A DNA stretch of 64,000 nucleotides from Bradyrhizobium sp. CER78 (GCF_029846235.1 NZ_JARVWP010000002.1:1-64000); one strand, 5' to 3'; numbered from the stretch's first letter, positions 40,991 to 50,533 are shown. Program-made: numbers and translations. The notes: generated by a model not told the origin, from the letters alone.

Positions 40991-41433
40991 GATAATTTCC
41001 CCGAGGTTGGGTGAATCCACAGGTGCGAAACAATGCACGCCGTCCACGCACGGCTGGCGCGTTCGGACGGCGCCGATCCGGCCCGTACGACATTACCTTG
41101 GTAACCCAAGGTAGTTTGTGACATAGACAACAACTGCCGTGCAAATCGCTGTGGGCGCGCGACCGGCATCAAGCCCTATGCGAATGCCGTCCCAGCCGCC
41201 CTTGCTGCTTCCAGGCGATACGGCGTGTCAAATTGGTATGCCAGGGCGCCGTGCTCACGGCCCGAGCAGAGACACAGGGATTTTGACGCTCGCATCACCT
41301 CATCGTGTCCTCCGGCTGTGGCCGGGTTCACACGCCGCGATCGCCGGCTGTGGTAGTACTGGTTTGTTGGAAAATTCCGGCCGCACATTTCGCGGCGCTC
41401 GCATTTCGAGATCAATTTCTTTGGAGCTAGGCG
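40991..41433. other. Intergenic region, 443 bp, with one hairpin
   Basis: No gene is evident between the PLD gene and the next plus-strand gene. A perfect inverted repeat TACCTTGG (41094-41101) / CCAAGGTA (41106-41113) with a 4-base loop lies 104 bp upstream of the PLD start and may be an operator. Promoters of both flanking genes should lie here. Confidence 0.5.
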
Positions 41434-41754
41434 ATGACGATTGCGGATCGCAATCGGATTGCCGGTCGCAATCAGATTGTTGGCAACACCGCGCCCGATC
41501 CTGGCGCTTCCATCCTCGAGCACGGCGACGACGCGGCCCATTGCAGCAACGGGCTCAATGCGCAGAGATTCCGCGATTCGACGCCCGGCGAGCGCGCGAT
41601 CTACCAACGCTGGATCCGCGGCGCGATCGCGGCATGCGTCGTGCTGGCACTTGCCGCCGGCGTGGCGGTCTGGATGAACGGCGGCAACGCCGGACAGACG
41701 CAGCTCACGAGCCTGTCGAGCGCGGGCAGCGGGAAATCAGGCCACACGCCTTAG
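41434..41754 (+). CDS. Small membrane protein, unrecognised
   Basis: 106 residues. The N-terminal half is polar (MTIADRNRIAGRNQIVGN); one transmembrane helix (AIAACVVLALAAGVAVWM, residues ~68-85) lies near the C-terminus, followed by a short Ser/Gly-rich end. A GGAG ribosome site 8 bases before the ATG supports the start. Family not recognised, and no partner is evident. Confidence 0.6.
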   Translation: MTIADRNRIAGRNQIVGNTAPDPGASILEHGDDAAHCSNGLNAQRFRDSTPGERAIYQRWIRGAIAACVVLALAAGVAVWMNGGNAGQTQLTSLSSAGSGKSGHTP

Positions 41755-41848
41755 CGGCCGCCGGTTCGGTCCGATCAGCGCTTCAGGTCGCGATGCCCCA
41801 AGCGGCGCATGACCCGCCGCGACAGCTATACCTGACGCGCGGCGGCGC

Positions 41849-41883
41849 AAAACGAAAATGGCCGGGGACGAGCCCCGGCCATT
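41849..41883 (-). terminator. Intrinsic terminator for the solute-binding-protein gene
   Basis: On the minus strand AATGGCCGGGG (41883-41873) pairs with CCCCGGCCATT (41867-41857), 11 bp with a 5-base loop, followed by TTTTCGTTTT. It lies 22 bases after the stop codon of the gene that ends at 41905. Confidence 0.75.
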
Positions 41884-41904
41884 CCATTCTGCATCAAGCC
41901 GCGC

Positions 41905-43524
41905 TTACTCGGATTTGTCGATATTCCAGAAGATCGGCGTCGCCGGGCCGTCGAGCACACCGGTCAGCGACTTCCGCCACGCGCTCGGACCCTGATACTG
42001 GCCGAGCGGGATGTAGATGACCTGGTCGTAGGCCTCCTTCTGGATATCGGCTGCGATCTTCTTCTGCTCGTCGAGCGACGGCGCGCGGACGAAGGCATCC
42101 TTCAGCTGTTCGATCTTCGGATCGTCAGCCCAGCCGAACCATCCGCCATTCTTGCCCTGGCCGCCAATCGAGAGGTTGGCGATCGGGTTGGAGACGTCGG
42201 CGCTGACCCAGTTGGTGAAGAACATGTTCCAGCCGCCGTCCTTCGGCGCCTTCTGGCTGGCGCGGCGGGTCACCACGGTCTGCCAGTCGGTCGCCTGCAG
42301 GTCGACCTTGAAGCCGGCATCGCGCAGTTGCTGGGCGACGACGACCGGCTGCGCCTTGAGGGTGGTGACGTCGCCGGGCGCCATGATGACGACCGGCGTG
42401 CCGTCGTAGCCCGACTCGGCGAGCGCCTTCTTGGCTGCGGCCATGTCGCCTCCCTTCGCCAACGTCTCGCCGCCGACTTCCGACGCGAACGGCGTGTCGC
42501 AGATGAAGAAGGAGACGCAGGTCTTGTAATATTTGGGATTGCCGACCAGCGCGTCGAGCACCTGCTTCTGGTTGATCGCGAGCAGCGCCGCCTGGCGAAC
42601 CTTGATGTTGTCGAAAGGCGGATAGAGGAAGTTCATGCGGCCCAGCGTCTGGAAGCCGAACTTGTTCAGCGTCTCGACCTTCAGATCCTTGTCGGCCTCG
42701 AGGATCGACAACGTGTCGAACGACGGGTTCTCCACGAAATCGATATCGCCGGACTGCAGCGCGTTCATCGCAGTCTGCGCGTCAGCCATCGTGACCCACT
42801 CGACGCGGTCGACCTTCACGACCTTGCCGCCCGCGGTCCAGCTCGCCGGCTCCTTGCGCGGCACGTAGTCCTTGTTCTTGACGTAGACCGCCTTCACGCC
42901 CGGCTGGAATTCCGCCTGGACGAATTTGAAGGGGCCCGAACCGATCTGTTCCGGAATCGGCTTGTCCGGCGGCGTTTCGGCCAGCCGCTTCGGCATCATG
43001 AAGGCGACACGCGACGACGGCTTGCCGATCGAATCCAGCACCAGGCCGTACGGCTCCTTCAGCTTCAGCGTAATCGTCTTCGCATCGGTGGCTTCGAGGC
43101 TCGCCGTGAAGTCCATCAGCTTCTGGCCCATGCCGTCGACCTTGGCCCAGCGCTTCAGCGACGCGACGCAGTCTTCGGCGGTCACCGGCGTGCCGTCATG
43201 CCATTTCAGGCCATCGCGCAGCGTGAACGTGTAGGTGAGCTTGTCGTCGGAGATCTTCCAGTCCGCCATCTGCGGCTGGATCTTGAAGTTGGAATCGGTT
43301 GCCACCAGCGTGTCGTAGACCATGTAGCCATGGTCGCGCGTGATGTAGGCGGTGGTCAGGATCGGATCGATGACGCGCAGATCCGAATGCATCACCGCGG
43401 TGATGGTCTTGTCCGCGGCCATGGCCTGTTGGGTAAACGATAATTCCTGCGGCGCGAACGACAACGCGATCGCCGACAACGCCGCCGCTAGCGTACGGCG
43501 CTTCCAACGCGAGATAGGGTACAT
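41905..43524 (-). CDS. ABC transporter solute-binding protein, family 5 (paralog of 9488-11098)
   Basis: 539 residues of the peptide/opine-binding family 5. An N-terminal Arg-rich signal (WKRRTLAAALSAIALSF) precedes AMAADKTITAV. The mature protein shares long near-identical stretches with the protein at 9488-11098: MHSDLRVIDP, LTTAYITRDHGYMVYDTLV, and WHDGTPVTAEDC. It would bind a peptide, D-amino-acid derivative or related solute. It is divergent from the M20 peptidase gene and 3.3 kb from an ABC permease/ATPase operon, which it probably serves. The terminator at 41849-41883 marks the 3' end. Confidence 0.92.
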   Translation of the reverse strand: MYPISRWKRRTLAAALSAIALSFAPQELSFTQQAMAADKTITAVMHSDLRVIDPILTTAYITRDHGYMVYDTLVATDSNFKIQPQMADWKISDDKLTYTFTLRDGLKWHDGTPVTAEDCVASLKRWAKVDGMGQKLMDFTASLEATDAKTITLKLKEPYGLVLDSIGKPSSRVAFMMPKRLAETPPDKPIPEQIGSGPFKFVQAEFQPGVKAVYVKNKDYVPRKEPASWTAGGKVVKVDRVEWVTMADAQTAMNALQSGDIDFVENPSFDTLSILEADKDLKVETLNKFGFQTLGRMNFLYPPFDNIKVRQAALLAINQKQVLDALVGNPKYYKTCVSFFICDTPFASEVGGETLAKGGDMAAAKKALAESGYDGTPVVIMAPGDVTTLKAQPVVVAQQLRDAGFKVDLQATDWQTVVTRRASQKAPKDGGWNMFFTNWVSADVSNPIANLSIGGQGKNGGWFGWADDPKIEQLKDAFVRAPSLDEQKKIAADIQKEAYDQVIYIPLGQYQGPSAWRKSLTGVLDGPATPIFWNIDKSE

Positions 43525-43791
43525 GCAATCTCTCTCCTGACGTGTAACTGGTCAAAGCCGGCTTATTCGTTATGCATGCGGTTCGTTATTTAGGCGAACT
43601 AACATGCTGTATGGCTTGTGAAATCGAGACTTGCACCAAGCGCAAAGCGCGTCAATCGGTTTCGGGCGGGATCGGACGTACACAAACGAATGAGGCCGCG
43701 CGTGCGATTTTGGCTTTACAAAATCGTCGACTGAGATTTTCGTGAGCGCCGCGCGATGCCGGCGCCGTCAGAACAACAAGAGGAAAAAACA

Positions 43792-44922
43792 ATGAACCCA
43801 GCCAATCTCCCCTTTGACTCAGAAACGATGCTGCAGGGCCTGCGCAGCTGGGTGGAATGCGAGAGCCCGACCTGGGATGCGCGCGCGGTCGAGCGCATGC
43901 TCGATCTCGCCGCGCGCGAGATGGCGATCATGGGTGCGACGATCGAACGCATCGCGGGACGCCAGGGCTTCGCGGGCTGCGTCCGCGCCCGTTTTCCTCA
44001 TCCGAAACAGGGCCAGCCCGGCATCCTGATCGCCGGCCACCTCGACACCGTGCACCCGGTCGGCACCATCGAGAAGCTGCAATGGCGGCGCGATGGCAAC
44101 AAGTGCTTCGGGCCCGGCATCTTCGACATGAAGGGCGGCAATTATCTGTCGATCGAGGCGATCCGGCAGCTGGCGCGCGCCTCCTTCACGACGCCGCTGC
44201 CGATCACGGTGCTGTTCACGCCGGACGAAGAGGTCGGCACGCCGTCGACCCGCGACATCATCGAGGCGGAAGCCGCACGCAACAAATACGTGCTGGTGCC
44301 GGAGCCCGGCCGGCCGAACAACGGTGTCGTCACCGGCCGCTACGCGATCGCGCGCTTCAACCTGGAAGCAACCGGCAAGCCGAGCCATGCCGGCGCGACG
44401 CTGTCGTCCGGCCGTTCCGCGATCCGGGAAATGGCCCGGCAGATCATGGCCATCGACGGCATGACCACCGAGGACTGCACCTTCTCGGTCGGCATCGTGC
44501 ATGGCGGCCAATGGGTCAATTGCGTCGCAACGACCTGCACCGGTGAAGCGCTCAGCATGGCCAAGCGCCAGGCCGATCTCGACCGCGGCGTCGAGCGCAT
44601 GCTGGCGCTGTCCGGAACCGCCAACGACGTCACCTTCAAGGTGACGCGTGGCGTCACCCGCCCGGTATGGGAGCCGGATGCCGGCACCATGGCGCTTTAT
44701 GAAAAGGCAAAGGGCCTCGCGGCGGCGATGGGCCTCGATCTGCCGCATGGCAGCGCCGGCGGCGGATCGGACGGCAACTTCACCGGCGCGATGGGGATCC
44801 CTACCCTCGACGGCCTCGGCGTTCGCGGCGCCGATGCGCATACGCTCAACGAACACATTGAAGTCGACAGCCTCGCCGAGCGCGGCCGCCTGATGGCGGC
44901 ACTGCTGGCGACACTCGACTGA
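43792..44922 (+). CDS. M20 family metallopeptidase (carboxypeptidase G2-like)
   Basis: 376 residues from the ATG at 43792, preceded by GAGG; the in-frame ATG at 43756 is less likely. Zinc/metal motifs of M20: AGHLDTVHPVG (His, Asp), FDMKGGNY (Asp bridging), PDEEVGTPSTR (Glu base, Glu ligand), EPG, and a late THLNEHIEVDSL-like AHTLNEH (His ligand). Dimerisation lid domain lies in the middle. It cleaves small peptide or N-acyl/folate-like bonds. It lies between the solute-binding protein and the riboswitch-controlled dehydrogenase, so peptide hydrolysis before oxidation is plausible. Confidence 0.92.
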   Translation: MNPANLPFDSETMLQGLRSWVECESPTWDARAVERMLDLAAREMAIMGATIERIAGRQGFAGCVRARFPHPKQGQPGILIAGHLDTVHPVGTIEKLQWRRDGNKCFGPGIFDMKGGNYLSIEAIRQLARASFTTPLPITVLFTPDEEVGTPSTRDIIEAEAARNKYVLVPEPGRPNNGVVTGRYAIARFNLEATGKPSHAGATLSSGRSAIREMARQIMAIDGMTTEDCTFSVGIVHGGQWVNCVATTCTGEALSMAKRQADLDRGVERMLALSGTANDVTFKVTRGVTRPVWEPDAGTMALYEKAKGLAAAMGLDLPHGSAGGGSDGNFTGAMGIPTLDGLGVRGADAHTLNEHIEVDSLAERGRLMAALLATLD

Positions 44923-45018
44923 CGTCGATTGCACTGCACAACACGTTGGCACTGCCGGATCGAAATTTAGCCTTGTCCAATTTTGAGGCTTCGCCTACGG
45001 TCCGGCCGTCCAACGCGA

Positions 45019-45248
45019 CGATGCGGGAGAGATCGAAGCGACAACGTTCGTGTTGTTTGGCTTCGGCGCCGACGGAGCAACCGCCCCGGAAACTCTCAGG
45101 CAAAAGGACTGTATCGTCAGGACGATCTGGAGAGAGACGGACACGACCGCACATCAAGGGCCGTGACGTCCACCGAAGGGGATAGTTCGCATCCGGGCGC
45201 AGGCCCGGTGCGGATCAAGCTCTCAGGTACCGTGACAGATGGGGCGCT
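45019..45248 (+). promoter_or_regulatory. Tandem glycine riboswitch
   Basis: Two gcvT-type aptamers in series. The first runs about 45019-45110, with GCGGGAGAG at the left, then GCCGACGGAGCAACC and AACTCTCAGGCAAAAGGAC at its right. The second runs about 45122-45248, with GGAGAGA, then CACCGAAGGGG and GCTCTCAGGTACCGTGACAG. These are the conserved parts of glycine aptamers. It lies 60 bp before the start of a D-amino-acid dehydrogenase gene. Expression platform (terminator or ribosome-site control) is not clear; a region with CCGGT pairs follows at 45254-45275. The remaining part of 44923-45309 holds nothing else. Confidence 0.92.
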
Positions 45249-45309
45249 GAAACAGCCGGTTTCACCGGTGGTTCGGCGACTCTAACAACACGGGAGCCTG
45301 AAGACCATC

Positions 45310-46671
45310 ATGCCACAGATTGCGATCATTGGCGCCGGCATCACCGGCGTGACGACGGCCTATGCCCTGCTCGAACGCGGCTACCGCGTGACTGTCCTCG
45401 ACAGGCATCGCTACGCCGCGATGGAAACCTCGTTCGCCAACGGCGGACAGCTTTCCGCCAGCAATGCGGAGGTGTGGAACAGTGCCGCGACCATTCTCAA
45501 GGGGCTGCGCTGGATGCTCAGAAGCGACGCGCCGCTTTTGATGAATCCGAAGCCGAGCTGGCACAAATATTCCTGGATCGGCGAGTTCGTAGGCGGCATC
45601 ACCCGCTATCGCGCCAACACCATCGAGACCACAAAACTCGCAATCGAAGCGCGCAAGCATCTGTTCTCGATCGCGCAGCGCGAGAACATCGCCTTCGATC
45701 TCGAGCGCCGCGGCATCCTGCACGTCTATCACGACAAGGCCGGCTTCGAGGCCGGCCTGCGCGTCAACACGCTGCTGCAACAAGGCGGGCTCGACCGCCG
45801 GCCGGTGACGGCGAACGAAATCCGCAGCATCGAACCCGCGCTGCAGACGGCCTGCTATGGCGGCTTCTTCACGCCGTCGGATGCGACCGGCGATATCCAC
45901 AAGTTCACGCGCGGCCTCGCCGAGGCGTGCATCCGTCGCGGCGCGACTTTCATCCATGAGGCCGACGTCGACACCATCGCGCGCGGCGATGACGGTTTCC
46001 GGATCGGCTGGAACGAGGCCGCTTCGCACGATGCCGGCCTCGCGCCACGACATGAATTGCAGGCCGACGGCATCGTGATCTGCGCCGGCGTCGCAAGCCG
46101 CCACTTCGCGGGCCTGCTCAACGACCGCGTCAATGTCTATCCGGTGAAGGGCTATTCGATCACGGTGCAGCTCGATGCGCCGCAAAGCCGGGACGCCGCC
46201 CCGACCGTCAGCCTGCTCGATGAAGCCGCGAAGATCGTGACCAGCCGGCTTGGTGCCGACCGCTTCCGCGTCGCCGGCACCGCCGAGTTCAACGGCTTCA
46301 ACCGCGATATCAGGGCCGATCGCATCCAGCCGCTGGTGGATTGGGTGCGGCATCATTTCCCGGGGATCGATACGTCGAAAGTCCTGCCCTGGGCGGGCCT
46401 GCGCCCGATGATGCCGAACATGATGCCGGTGGTTCGCGCCGGACGGATTCCGGGCGTCTTTTACAACACCGGCCACGGTCATCTTGGCTGGACGCTGTCG
46501 GCCGCGACGGCGCAGATGATCGCGGGAGCGATCGACGACTGGCGCGACCTCGAGACGCCATCGATGGCGCCGGCGCTTGCTGCCGGGCTCGACGAAGTAT
46601 CCGCTCATTCTCGCAAAGCTGAAATCAATCCACCTTCCGGTGGACTGCTTCGAACGTCATCGGAGGAATGA
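45310..46671 (+). CDS. D-amino acid dehydrogenase-like FAD oxidoreductase (DadA family)
   Basis: 453 residues. N-terminal FAD motif IIGAGITGVTTAYALLERGY, ETSFANGGQLS as in DadA, and a C-terminal part with VYPVKGYSITV, GLRPMMPNMMPVV and NTGHGHLGWTL, all conserved with E. coli DadA by eye. It oxidatively deaminates a D-amino acid or glycine to the 2-oxo acid and ammonia, passing electrons to the membrane chain. Control by a glycine riboswitch suggests glycine, or a compound yielding it, as a substrate or signal. Start at 45310 follows GGGAGC. The next gene starts 159 bp on. Confidence 0.92.
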   Translation: MPQIAIIGAGITGVTTAYALLERGYRVTVLDRHRYAAMETSFANGGQLSASNAEVWNSAATILKGLRWMLRSDAPLLMNPKPSWHKYSWIGEFVGGITRYRANTIETTKLAIEARKHLFSIAQRENIAFDLERRGILHVYHDKAGFEAGLRVNTLLQQGGLDRRPVTANEIRSIEPALQTACYGGFFTPSDATGDIHKFTRGLAEACIRRGATFIHEADVDTIARGDDGFRIGWNEAASHDAGLAPRHELQADGIVICAGVASRHFAGLLNDRVNVYPVKGYSITVQLDAPQSRDAAPTVSLLDEAAKIVTSRLGADRFRVAGTAEFNGFNRDIRADRIQPLVDWVRHHFPGIDTSKVLPWAGLRPMMPNMMPVVRAGRIPGVFYNTGHGHLGWTLSAATAQMIAGAIDDWRDLETPSMAPALAAGLDEVSAHSRKAEINPPSGGLLRTSSEE

Positions 46672-46830
46672 TCGCGCCAACAGGACCGACTAGCTGCACC
46701 GCAAAAACCGCAGCACCGATGGCATGGGACTTGCTGAAGTTCTCCAGTGTGTCCTGTACCATCTGTGCTACGGTCCGGTGTGCAACGGTCCCGCTGGGGA
46801 CTTCATCGACCACAACCCAACGGATCCAAT

Positions 46831-47835
46831 TTGCTCGGATATCTGCTTCGCCGCATCCTCGCCGCCATTCCCGTGATGGGCGTGGTGGCTCTGTTCGTGT
46901 TCCTGTTGCTGCGGCTGACGCCGGGCGACCCGGCGGCCATTCTCGCCGGCGACAACGCGACGCCCGAACAGCTCGACCGCATCCGCACCTCGCTCGGTCT
47001 CAACGAGCCGATCTACATCCAGTTCTACACCTGGGTCGCCAAGCTGCTGCACGGAGACCTCGGCGTCTCCTTGATCTCGAACAAGCCGATCCTCGAGATG
47101 ATCGGCCCGCGCCTCGAGCCGTCGATTGCGGTTGCGCTCGCCACCATCACCCTCTCGATCCTGGTCGCGGTACCGCTCGGCGTGATCGCGGCGTGGAAGC
47201 ACGGCACCTGGATCGACCGCTTCGTGATGGGGCTGTCGGTGCTCGGCTTCTCGGTGCCGGTGTTCGTGATCGGCTATGTGCTGATCCAGTTCTTTGCGAT
47301 CGATCTGCGCTGGGTGCCGGTGCAAGGCTACAAGAGCATCATGTCGGCCTGCGCGAAGGCGCCGCCGAATTCGCTCAGCGCGCTGCAGGTCGCCGCCTGC
47401 GTGAGGGATAGCTTCGGTCCGTTCTTCGAACGCCTCATTCTGCCGACCTGCACCCTCTCCTTCATCTATGTCGCGCTGATCGCACGCATGACGCGGGCCT
47501 CGATGCTCGATGTGCTGGGCGAGGATTACGTGCGCACCGCGCGCGCCAAGGGCATCGGCGAGGCCGGCGTGCTGCTGCGTCATGCGCTGCGCAACGCCGC
47601 GGTGCCGGTCATCACCGTGATCGGCTCCGGCTTCGCGCTGCTGATCTCGGGCGTCGTCGTCACCGAGAGCGTGTTCAACCTGCCCGGCATCGGCCGCCTC
47701 ACCGTCGATGCAGTGCTGGCGCGCGACTATCCGGTGATCCAGGCGATGATCCTTCTGACGTCGGGCATCTATGTCGGCGTCAACCTGTTGATCGACGTTG
47801 CTTACACCCTGCTCGATCCTCGTATCCGGTATTAA
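46831..47835 (+). CDS. ABC transporter permease, DppB type
   Basis: 334 residues from a TTG start at 46831, chosen because the first helix begins there (LLGYLLRRILAAIPVMGVVALFVF) while upstream sequence is not membrane-like. It has the DppB marks RLTPGDPAAILAGDNAT, LGLNEPIYIQFYTWV, and the EAA-loop-like DYVRTARAKGIGEAGVLLRHALRNA (contact with the ATPase). Around 6 helices. It is the first of two permeases; the next starts 4 bases after its stop. It imports peptides or amino-acid derivatives with the downstream double ATPase and a solute-binding protein. Confidence 0.93.
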   Translation: MLGYLLRRILAAIPVMGVVALFVFLLLRLTPGDPAAILAGDNATPEQLDRIRTSLGLNEPIYIQFYTWVAKLLHGDLGVSLISNKPILEMIGPRLEPSIAVALATITLSILVAVPLGVIAAWKHGTWIDRFVMGLSVLGFSVPVFVIGYVLIQFFAIDLRWVPVQGYKSIMSACAKAPPNSLSALQVAACVRDSFGPFFERLILPTCTLSFIYVALIARMTRASMLDVLGEDYVRTARAKGIGEAGVLLRHALRNAAVPVITVIGSGFALLISGVVVTESVFNLPGIGRLTVDAVLARDYPVIQAMILLTSGIYVGVNLLIDVAYTLLDPRIRY

Positions 47836-47838
47836 GCG

Positions 47839-48726
47839 ATGGCGATCGATACCCTTCCTGAATCCACTCTCCCCGTCACCCGGCCGTTCCGCGTCAAATT
47901 CGGCTTCCTGACCTCGACGCCGATCATCGCGGTTGCGACGATCTGCCTCGTCCTCATCATCCTGATGGCGATCTTCGCGCCGCTCCTTGCGCCCCATGAT
48001 CCACTCTTGCTGACGCCGGCGCAGCGGCTGAAGCCGTCGAGCGCGCAATATTTGCTCGGCACCGATGCCTATGGACGTGACCTGTTGTCGCGCATCATCT
48101 ACGGCGCGCGGATCTCGCTGGTGATCGGGCTCGGCGCCGCCGTCTGCTCGATCGGCGTCGGGCTGCTGATCGGCCTCGTCGCCGGCTTCTTCCGCTGGGT
48201 CGATGCGGTGATGATGCGCGTGATGGACGGCCTGATGGCGATCCCCGCCATCCTGCTCGCGATCGCCGTGGTGTCGCTATCGGGTGCCAGCATCTGGACC
48301 GTGATGGTCGCAATCACCATCCCCGAGATCCCGCGCGTGGCACGGCTGGTGCGATCGGTGGTGCTGACCGCACGCGAGGAACCCTATGTCGAGGCCGCGA
48401 TCTCGCTCGGCTCGAGCCTGCCGAAGATCATGTGGCGGCATCTGATGCCGAACACGATCGCACCGCTGATCGTGCAAGGCACTTACGTTTGCGCATCCGC
48501 GATCCTGACCGAGGCGATCCTGTCGTTCCTCGGCGCCGGCATCTCGCCGGAAACGCCGACCTGGGGCAACATCATGGCCGAGGGCCGCGCCTACTTCCAG
48601 GTCAAGCCGTCGCTGATCTTCTGGCCGGGGCTGCTGCTCTCGATCGCCATTCTCAGTATCAATCTGATCGGCGACGCCGCGCGCGACGCGCTCGATCCCC
48701 GCATGAAGCAGCGCGAGGGCAAGTGA
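47839..48726 (+). CDS. ABC transporter permease, DppC type
   Basis: 295 residues. N-terminal cytoplasmic tail then helix IIAVATICLVLIILMAIFAPLL; LGTDAYGRDLLSRIIYGARISL is the typical DppC motif; EAA loop VEAAISLGSSLPKIMWRHLMPN. About 6 helices. It pairs with the DppB-type permease 4 bases upstream. Immediately downstream is a family B palindromic repeat and then the ATPase gene, so the transporter parts are one operon with the repeat inside it. Confidence 0.93.
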   Translation: MAIDTLPESTLPVTRPFRVKFGFLTSTPIIAVATICLVLIILMAIFAPLLAPHDPLLLTPAQRLKPSSAQYLLGTDAYGRDLLSRIIYGARISLVIGLGAAVCSIGVGLLIGLVAGFFRWVDAVMMRVMDGLMAIPAILLAIAVVSLSGASIWTVMVAITIPEIPRVARLVRSVVLTAREEPYVEAAISLGSSLPKIMWRHLMPNTIAPLIVQGTYVCASAILTEAILSFLGAGISPETPTWGNIMAEGRAYFQVKPSLIFWPGLLLSIAILSINLIGDAARDALDPRMKQREGK

Positions 48727-48749
48727 CGGCTTCAATGCCAATTGAAGCC

Positions 48750-48830
48750 GTCATCCCGGGGCGGTGCGTTAGCACCAGACCCGGAATCTCGAGATTCCGG
48801 GTTCGATGCTTCGCATCGCCCCGGAATGAC
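48750..48830. repeat. Dispersed repeat family B, copy 1
   Basis: Contains the perfect 22-bp palindrome CCCGGAATCTCGAGATTCCGGG, written here only by its 11-base half CCCGGAATCTC (48780-48790) and inverse to 48801. Outer arms GTCATCCCGGGGCG and CGCCCCGGAATGAC nearly mirror. A second copy lies at 60832-60911. It is placed between the permease gene and the ATPase gene of one operon. Confidence 0.8.
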
Positions 48831-48883
48831 AGTGGATCAATTCCGTCGCCGCGCGAGCCGCAGCAGCGCCAAGAGAGCCTGAC

Positions 48884-50533
48884 ATGACCAACGTCGTCCT
48901 CGACATCAACAATCTCGTCGTCGGCCTCGGCCGCAAGGCTGACGCGCATCGCATCATCGACGACCTTTCGCTAAGGGTGCACGAAGGCGAGACGCTGTGC
49001 GTGGTCGGCGAAAGCGGCTCCGGCAAGTCGGTGACCTCGCTCACCACGATGGGACTGCAGCAGAAGGATATCCTGGTGCCGTCGGGCGGCAGCGTGAAGC
49101 TGGTGGGCGAGGAACTGCTCACCGCGACCGACCGGCGGCTGCGGCAATTGCGCGCGACGCGGATGGCGATGATCTTCCAGGAGCCGATGACTGCGCTCAA
49201 CCCGGTGGTGCCGGTCGGCCGCCAGATCGACGAGGTGCTGCGCGCCCATACCGATCTCGACTCCCGCGCGCGGCGCCAGAAGATCCTGGCGATGATGGAG
49301 CATGTGCGACTGCCGGACGTGGAGCGCATCTTCTCCTCCTACCCACACCGCCTCTCCGGCGGACAGCGCCAGCGCATCATGATCGCGATGGCGCTGGTGC
49401 TGGAACCGAAGCTTCTGATCGCGGACGAGCCGACCACGGCGCTCGACGTCACCACCCAGAAGCAGATCCTGACGCTGATCCGCGACCTGCAACGCGATCA
49501 CGGCACGGCGGTGCTGTTCATCACCCACGACATGGGCGTGGTGGCCGAGATCGCCGACCGCGTCGCGGTGATGCGCCACGGCCGCCTGGTCGAGGCCGGC
49601 CCGCTGCAGGACGTGCTGCGTAATCCGAAGATGGAATACACCCGCAACTTGCTGTCCTCGGTGCCGAGCCTGGTGCCGCGCGCACCGCGTCCGGAGACGA
49701 CCGAGCCCGTGGTGCTGGAAGCCAACGAGCTCAGCAAGGTCTACCGGGAGCGGTCGCTGTACGGCAAAGCGCGCGAGGTCGCCGCCGCCAGCAACGTCAC
49801 ACTCACCCTGCGCAAGGGCCGCACGCTCGGCATCGTCGGCGAAAGCGGCTCCGGCAAATCGACGGTCGCGCGCTGCATCGTCCGCCTGATCGATCCGACC
49901 TCGGGCGGGGTGCGGCTCGCCGGCCGCGAGATCTCCGACCTGTCGCGCCGGCTGCTGCAGCCGCATCGCCAGAAGATCCAGATCATCTTCCAGGACCCCT
50001 ACCGCTCGCTCAATCCGCGCGTCACCGTCGGCGAGAGCATCGCGGAGGGTCCGATCAATTACGGCATGCCGCGCAAGGACGCGCTGGCACGGGCCCGCGA
50101 GCTGCTCGAGTTGGTCCACTTGCCGCCCGACGCGATCTCGCGCTATCCGCACCAGTTCTCCGGCGGTCAGCGCCAGCGCATCGCGATCGCGCGCGCGCTG
50201 GCGCTCGATCCCGACGTGCTGGTGGCTGATGAAGCCGTATCCGCGCTCGACGTCTCGGTGCAGGCGCAGGTTCTGGATCTGCTCGACGAGATCCAGCGGC
50301 GGCTCGGCATCGCGCTGTTGTTCATCACCCATGATTTGCGCGTCGCCGCACAAATCTGCGACGACGTCGCTGTGATGCAGCGTGGGCGGGTCGTGGAACA
50401 GGGGCCGGCCGCCGAGGTGCTGACCAATCCGCAGCAGGCCTATACCCGCGCGCTGCTCGATGCGGCACCCGGACGCGGCTGGGACTTCGCCAACTTCCGC
50501 CCGGTTTCGGAAGGCATCGTGGCAACGGCCTAG
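48884..50533 (+). CDS. ABC transporter double ATP-binding protein (DppD-DppF fused)
   Basis: 549 residues with two complete ATPase domains, the usual DppD and DppF in one chain. Walker A GESGSGKS occurs twice (near residues ~44 and ~325), signature LSGGQRQRI and FSGGQRQRI, and Walker B-like LLIADEPTTALD and VLVADEAVSALD. It powers import by the two upstream permeases. The ADEAV in the second Walker B (Ala-Val in place of the usual PTS) still keeps the catalytic Glu. Ribosome site GAGAG upstream. The following gene (M81) starts 230 bp later. Confidence 0.95.
   Translation: MTNVVLDINNLVVGLGRKADAHRIIDDLSLRVHEGETLCVVGESGSGKSVTSLTTMGLQQKDILVPSGGSVKLVGEELLTATDRRLRQLRATRMAMIFQEPMTALNPVVPVGRQIDEVLRAHTDLDSRARRQKILAMMEHVRLPDVERIFSSYPHRLSGGQRQRIMIAMALVLEPKLLIADEPTTALDVTTQKQILTLIRDLQRDHGTAVLFITHDMGVVAEIADRVAVMRHGRLVEAGPLQDVLRNPKMEYTRNLLSSVPSLVPRAPRPETTEPVVLEANELSKVYRERSLYGKAREVAAASNVTLTLRKGRTLGIVGESGSGKSTVARCIVRLIDPTSGGVRLAGREISDLSRRLLQPHRQKIQIIFQDPYRSLNPRVTVGESIAEGPINYGMPRKDALARARELLELVHLPPDAISRYPHQFSGGQRQRIAIARALALDPDVLVADEAVSALDVSVQAQVLDLLDEIQRRLGIALLFITHDLRVAAQICDDVAVMQRGRVVEQGPAAEVLTNPQQAYTRALLDAAPGRGWDFANFRPVSEGIVATA

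Noticed and set aside
38876..41050. Genomic island inserted at tRNA-Leu
   Set aside because: No integrase gene and no repeat of the tRNA 3' end were found nearby; the PLD gene is the only unusual neighbour.
46625..46813. Small minus-strand frame of 62 codons between the dehydrogenase and permease genes
   Set aside because: It overlaps the end of the dehydrogenase gene, has no ribosome site that stands out and no recognisable family.
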